A DNA stretch of 64,000 bases from an uncultured Bacteroidales bacterium (GTDB lineage: Bacteria > Bacteroidota > Bacteroidia > Bacteroidales > P3), in contig ONBK01000002.1 in the NCBI GenBank assembly GCA_900316055.1, positions 103,090 through 167,089 on the forward strand, written 5' to 3'. Numbering within the stretch: the first letter of the stretch is position 1; the number at the start of each line of letters is the position of its first letter. Under the pieces are notes generated by a model. That model saw only the letters and a list, made by a program, of their open reading frames with translations. It did not search any database and was not told the origin of the DNA. Positions 60,845-64,000 of the stretch are shown piece by piece. The translations under genes were made by a program, and so were the position numbers.

Positions 60845-63385
60845 ATGAAAAGAATTATTGTTGTATTGTTGCTGGCTATTAGTTTGTCGGCCTATGCTCA
60901 GGAACAGATTAATTTAGGCCTGATACCCACGCCGCAGAGGGTAAAAGTCGGACACCCATATAAGCGCTTGTTCAAAGTCAATAGTGTGAGAGTTAAAGAG
61001 TATCGAGTTGATACACTTCCTGTGGAACGCAATTTGCAGCAGGCCTATCAATTGAGTATGGGTGCTGGTGAGATAACTATCCGCTATGTGGGCGAAGAAG
61101 GTCTTCAGAATGCTCGGCTTACGCTAGAACAGCTTCGCGAGGTGTACCCTACGTATTCACAAGGCATCACCATTATTGACTGGCCGGCCTACTGCTGGCG
61201 CGGTTGGATGGACGATATTAGTCGCGGACCTGTACCGCACCAGGCCTTCCGCGAGAAGCAATGGAATAGGCTCCATGCGCTGAAGTTCAACTACTGCAAC
61301 TACTATACCGAGCATACGCTCTACCAGCCGGAGTTTCCCGACCTGGCGCCCGCCTATGCCGCCGAGTGCAAGCCGCACCCTGACGAGGTCATCAACCTGC
61401 AACTCTTCGCCCATGCCGAGAAGACGCTACGCATCCCCTTCTATCAGCACCTGATGGACAGCAAGGCCAACTTCGACCCCGGCAACGAGGCAACCTTCGA
61501 CTTCCTCAGAAAGCGTATCAAAGCCGCATACGACCGCATCCCCAACTCGCCCTTCTTCATCATCAACTGCGACGAGACCGAGCAACTTGGCACAGGTCGC
61601 GCGAAGGAACTCGTCGACAGCCTTGGCGCCGACCAAGTCTATGTCGACTTCATCAACCGCTGCTATAATATCGTCAAAGAACTTTCACCTTTCACCTCTC
61701 ACCTTTCACCTCGCATCGCCATGTGGGGCGACATTGTCGCCAAGAACCCCGAGATGATGCGCCAGCTGCCGAAGGACATGACCTACATCATGTGGGCCTA
61801 CGAGCCTATCGATAGCTTCAAGCATTTGATAAAACCCTTCAAGGATCAGGGCAACCCCTTCTGGGTCGCCGCCTCGACGGGACACAGCGCCACCATGACC
61901 TCCACGCCGCAGCGCTACATCAAGAATATTGCCAACCTCTTCCGTGACGGCTACCGCGACGGTGCCGAAGGCGCCATGCTCACCTGCTGGGACGACAACG
62001 GTGAGGCTCTCTTCGACAACTCTTGGCATGCCCAGTACTGGGCCGCCGAGATGGCCTGGAACCCCCTCAAGACCGACAACCCCGAAGAGCTGCGCCAGCG
62101 CGAGGAGCAGTTCAACAAGAACTTCGAACACCTTTTCTACGGTCGCCGTGTGGACGGCGGTTCGCCCGCCGTCTTAACCCAGCAACTCTACTCCGTCGGC
62201 GCCCTGATGTACGATCCCGTCGCCGGCGACTGGTACACCTCCGCCGCCCTCCTCGAGCCCCTCCTCAACTTCAACCCAGAAAACACATCTGACGATATTT
62301 ATTTACATAGTGGCTCGTTGTATTGGTATCTGACAGATTCACTTAGTATTGACTCCGCTGCCAACCCTCACGCACATTATGCAGTATCTCGAATGATTGC
62401 CACCGGTACAAAGGCGGTATTACGTAAATTAATTTTTCAGCAATGTATTGATTTTGATGAAAGATTGATTTGGGAAATAAGGTTTAGAAGCGAAGATTAT
62501 CTACGGACACTCTTTAACCTCAAGCGCGAATACCTCCGCCTCTGGGACCAAGAGAATGGCGACTACGAGCGCTATATTGTGTGTAATAGATACGATGCGC
62601 TCGCACGCGAAGTGCTGGAACTCGACCGTCATGTTTTTGCTCAGATTATTCAGAATAATCAGAATACCCAAAGTATTCCGATGGTGCAACTGAGAACCCT
62701 CTACAACGACCGCCCCATCTACTATACCCTCGACGGTAGCGAGCCCACCGCCTCCTCCACGAAATACGAAGGCCCCTTCCCGCTGGAGCGTTCCGCCACC
62801 ATCCGTTCTATATCATATAATGAATATGGCGAGGGTGTCATCAGCGAACAGTACCTGCTGAGCCACCTCGGCATGGGCGCCAAGATAACCCTCAACACCA
62901 AGTACAGCGACTATAAGGCCATCTACTCGGGTGGGGGAGAGTCCGCCCTCATCGACGGCCAACTCGGCAGCAACACCACCTACGCCGACGGTCACTGGCA
63001 AGGCTACTGGGGCGACAGCATCGACGCCACTATAGATTTTGGCAAGCCTACAGAAATACATGAGGTGAGTATGCGCTTCATGCAGAACACTTTTGACTGG
63101 ATACTAGCTCCCACCCAAGTCAAGGTCTATGTGTCAGAGAATGGCAAAAAATGGACCCTTGTTTCCGGCAAACATTTCGATATGGACCCACGCGAAACTG
63201 GCATGCGCCTGCGCAGTTACACCGTAGACCTAATGCAAACGAGCAAAGGGGAGGCGAAAATAATAGGCTATCCTGTCACCCGCTACCTCCGCGTCGTCGT
63301 CCCCAACCCCGGTCCGCTGCCCGCGTGGCATCCCGCTCCCGGCCAGCCCTCCTACCTCTTCACCGACGAAATCATAGTCAAGTAA
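60845..63385 (+). CDS. Exported GH20-like beta-hexosaminidase with chitobiase-C and F5/8C-like domains
   Basis: ATG 60845 gives a signal peptide (MKRIIVVLLLAISLSAYAQ), for 846 aa. About 20-105 is a GH20 N-terminal-like domain. About 110-460 is the barrel, starting DWPAYCWRGWMDDISRGPVP, with an Asp-Glu pair in FFIINCDETEQLG that fits the GH20 acid/base pair. About 620-660 is a chitobiase C-terminal-like unit (PIYYTLDGSEPTASSTKYEG). About 690-846 is a discoidin/F5/8-like carbohydrate-binding domain (YWGDSIDATIDFGKPTEIHEVSMRF). The usual GH20 HxGGDE motif is replaced by NCDE, so substrate specificity is uncertain. Two repeat-encoded stretches are present: LSPFTSHLSP and IIQNNQNTQS. Base composition changes along the gene. 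Confidence 0.82.
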   Translation: MKRIIVVLLLAISLSAYAQEQINLGLIPTPQRVKVGHPYKRLFKVNSVRVKEYRVDTLPVERNLQQAYQLSMGAGEITIRYVGEEGLQNARLTLEQLREVYPTYSQGITIIDWPAYCWRGWMDDISRGPVPHQAFREKQWNRLHALKFNYCNYYTEHTLYQPEFPDLAPAYAAECKPHPDEVINLQLFAHAEKTLRIPFYQHLMDSKANFDPGNEATFDFLRKRIKAAYDRIPNSPFFIINCDETEQLGTGRAKELVDSLGADQVYVDFINRCYNIVKELSPFTSHLSPRIAMWGDIVAKNPEMMRQLPKDMTYIMWAYEPIDSFKHLIKPFKDQGNPFWVAASTGHSATMTSTPQRYIKNIANLFRDGYRDGAEGAMLTCWDDNGEALFDNSWHAQYWAAEMAWNPLKTDNPEELRQREEQFNKNFEHLFYGRRVDGGSPAVLTQQLYSVGALMYDPVAGDWYTSAALLEPLLNFNPENTSDDIYLHSGSLYWYLTDSLSIDSAANPHAHYAVSRMIATGTKAVLRKLIFQQCIDFDERLIWEIRFRSEDYLRTLFNLKREYLRLWDQENGDYERYIVCNRYDALAREVLELDRHVFAQIIQNNQNTQSIPMVQLRTLYNDRPIYYTLDGSEPTASSTKYEGPFPLERSATIRSISYNEYGEGVISEQYLLSHLGMGAKITLNTKYSDYKAIYSGGGESALIDGQLGSNTTYADGHWQGYWGDSIDATIDFGKPTEIHEVSMRFMQNTFDWILAPTQVKVYVSENGKKWTLVSGKHFDMDPRETGMRLRSYTVDLMQTSKGEAKIIGYPVTRYLRVVVPNPGPLPAWHPAPGQPSYLFTDEIIVK
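61683..61710 (+). repeat. In-frame TTTCACC repeat in the GH20-like gene
   Basis: Four TTTCACC-type 7-bp units encode LSPFTSHLSP between two conserved barrel segments. Confidence 0.78.
62641..62669 (+). repeat. In-frame CAGAATAAT repeat in the GH20-like gene
   Basis: ATTCAGAATAATCAGAATAC-like units encode IIQNNQNTQ. The same family forms the leader of the DUF4249 gene (53652-53688). Confidence 0.78.
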
Positions 63386-63742
63386 CCCTTTTCTACCTAT
63401 CATCATCGTACCAACACCGTACCAACTCCTACCCTAGTAGTATTTGGGTAGGAGTTGGTACGGTGTTGGTACGGTCTTGGTACGTGATTCATAGGGAGTT
63501 AGGTGCTTTCTGATGTAGGGTGTTCGGCGTTTTGTTTATTTTACTGATTTTCAATATTATATATTATTTTTGCCGGTTTTTTCCGGAATTTGGGGTCTTT
63601 TTGATGAAAAAAATGTCTTTTTTCCGTCTGAACCATGGCCTTTTTGCGAGAAAAGAACATCGGTGGCGAAAAATTTTTAAATTTTATAGTTTTGGTTTAT
63701 AGAATGATATGTTGTTTTGAAAATTTTTTTTGAAAAAATATT
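63386..63742. other. Gene-free region between the GH20-like gene and the rrn promoter
   Basis: It holds the large inverted repeat (63407-63473) and about 250 bases of A/T-rich DNA. Short reading frames here have no recognisable family and are low-complexity, so none is called. Confidence 0.7.
63407..63473. repeat. Perfect 28-bp inverted repeat built from 11-bp units
   Basis: Arms 63407-63434 and 63446-63473 are exact reverse complements around an 11-base loop (TAGTAGTATTT). Each arm is made of GTACCAACACC and GTACCAACTCC units plus TACCC. There is no T run. The same unit family is at 16387-16441. Confidence 0.93.
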
Positions 63743-63773
63743 TTGTCAGTTTGAAAAATGGTTGTACTTTTGC
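63743..63773 (+). promoter_or_regulatory. rRNA operon promoter
   Basis: TTTG at 63743-63746, 19 bases, TACTTTTG at 63766-63773 is a full Bacteroidota consensus. A leader of about 160 bases precedes the mature 16S start and contains GAAAGCGAAAGAAC, a possible antitermination or processing region. Confidence 0.85.
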
Positions 63774-63940
63774 ATCCGCTTTCGACGAAAAACCGACTTG
63801 TTAATAAAGTTGTTGATAAATAGAAAGAAAGCGAAAGAACTTTGAAATTAATGAGTAGATGAGATAGCGTGTGTCAAGTTTCATACATAAGGTATGAGAC
63901 GGACACGAAGACGAGTCAAAGGTAAAGAAGAACAATTCTT

Positions 63941-64000
63941 ACAATGAAGAGTTTGATCCTGGCTCAGGATGAACGCTAGCGGCAGGCTTAACACATGCAA
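63941..64000 (+). rRNA. 16S ribosomal RNA, 5' end (continues beyond window)
   Basis: The sequence contains the universal 16S start AGAGTTTGATCCTGGCTCAG followed by GATGAACGCTAGCGGCAGGC, the form typical of Bacteroidota. The exact 5' end is placed by alignment with E. coli G6, so it is approximate by a few bases. Only about 60 bases are in the window. Confidence 0.95.

Noticed and set aside
63520-63702. 60-codon reading frame between the GH20-like gene and rrn
   Set aside because: It is low-complexity, Phe/Lys-rich, in A/T-rich DNA just before the rrn promoter, with no family resemblance.

Overview
The window is a stretch of chromosome from a member of the Bacteroidota, most likely order Bacteroidales. 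The support is direct. Several promoters have the Bacteroidota form TTTG-N19-TAnnTTTG. There is a type IX secretion translocon gene (sprA) and four cargo proteins with type A C-terminal sorting domains. Bacteroidales-specific families are present: the rSAM/lipoprotein pair, DUF4491, DUF4249, and a fused DAHP synthase/chorismate mutase. The last 60 bases are the 5' end of a 16S rRNA gene. No phage, conjugative, CRISPR or defence locus was found.

Layout. 1-4.9 kb: the tail of one T9SS cargo protein and a complete one of 1387 aa. 5-9.8 kb: a TonB-domain protein, purM, tRNA-Gly(CCC), a YitT-family transporter, a glycosyltransferase and a small exported protein. 9.8-16.3 kb: a PorE-like TPR/propeller/OmpA protein, an alpha/beta hydrolase, gdhA, a zinc metallopeptidase and aroQ. 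16.5-19.3 kb (minus strand): a probable operon tsaC-like, PF04020 membrane protein, panC, Cys-motif TonB protein. 19.4-33.4 kb: M64 peptidase, beta-helix lipoprotein, ruvA, then sprA, TPR protein, dedA and sufS. 33.4-39.5 kb: a REP cluster with a transposase remnant, recN, aroK, then on the minus strand a nucleoside kinase, a four-helix-bundle gene and an aminopeptidase P. 39.9-48.9 kb: two large paralogous T9SS cargo proteins. 49-63.4 kb: glnA, folK, a TonB-dependent receptor, a DUF4249 lipoprotein, rplU-rpmA, the DAHP synthase/chorismate mutase, the rSAM/lipoprotein pair, metK-DUF4491-pdxJ and a GH20-like glycosidase. The window closes with a 28-bp perfect inverted repeat and the rrn promoter.

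Most genes are housekeeping: shikimate pathway (aroQ, aroK, DAHPS/CM), nitrogen assimilation (gdhA, glnA), cofactors (panC, folK, pdxJ, metK, sufS), and repair (ruvA, recN). They are interleaved with cell-surface and secretion genes: SprA exports sorting-domain proteins such as those at both ends of the cargo clusters.

The most unusual content is repeat biology. (1) A palindromic element lies in frame inside folK (150 bp) and pdxJ (109 bp). It is read in the same frame in both and gives related peptides (TPxxLRDxxPxLG ... SPKxG). This resembles the protein-coding palindromic elements of Rickettsia. (2) Many families of short degenerate tandem repeats (7-11 bp units) fill 5' leaders up to the start codon. 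Some of the same families sit in frame inside conserved genes (panC, ruvA, the radical SAM gene, the GH20-like gene, T9SS sorting domains). (3) An AT-rich four-helix-bundle gene is bracketed by inverted copies of one of these repeats. (4) The metK leader can fold into a long bulged helix with a crossing 7-bp pairing, a pseudoknot topology.
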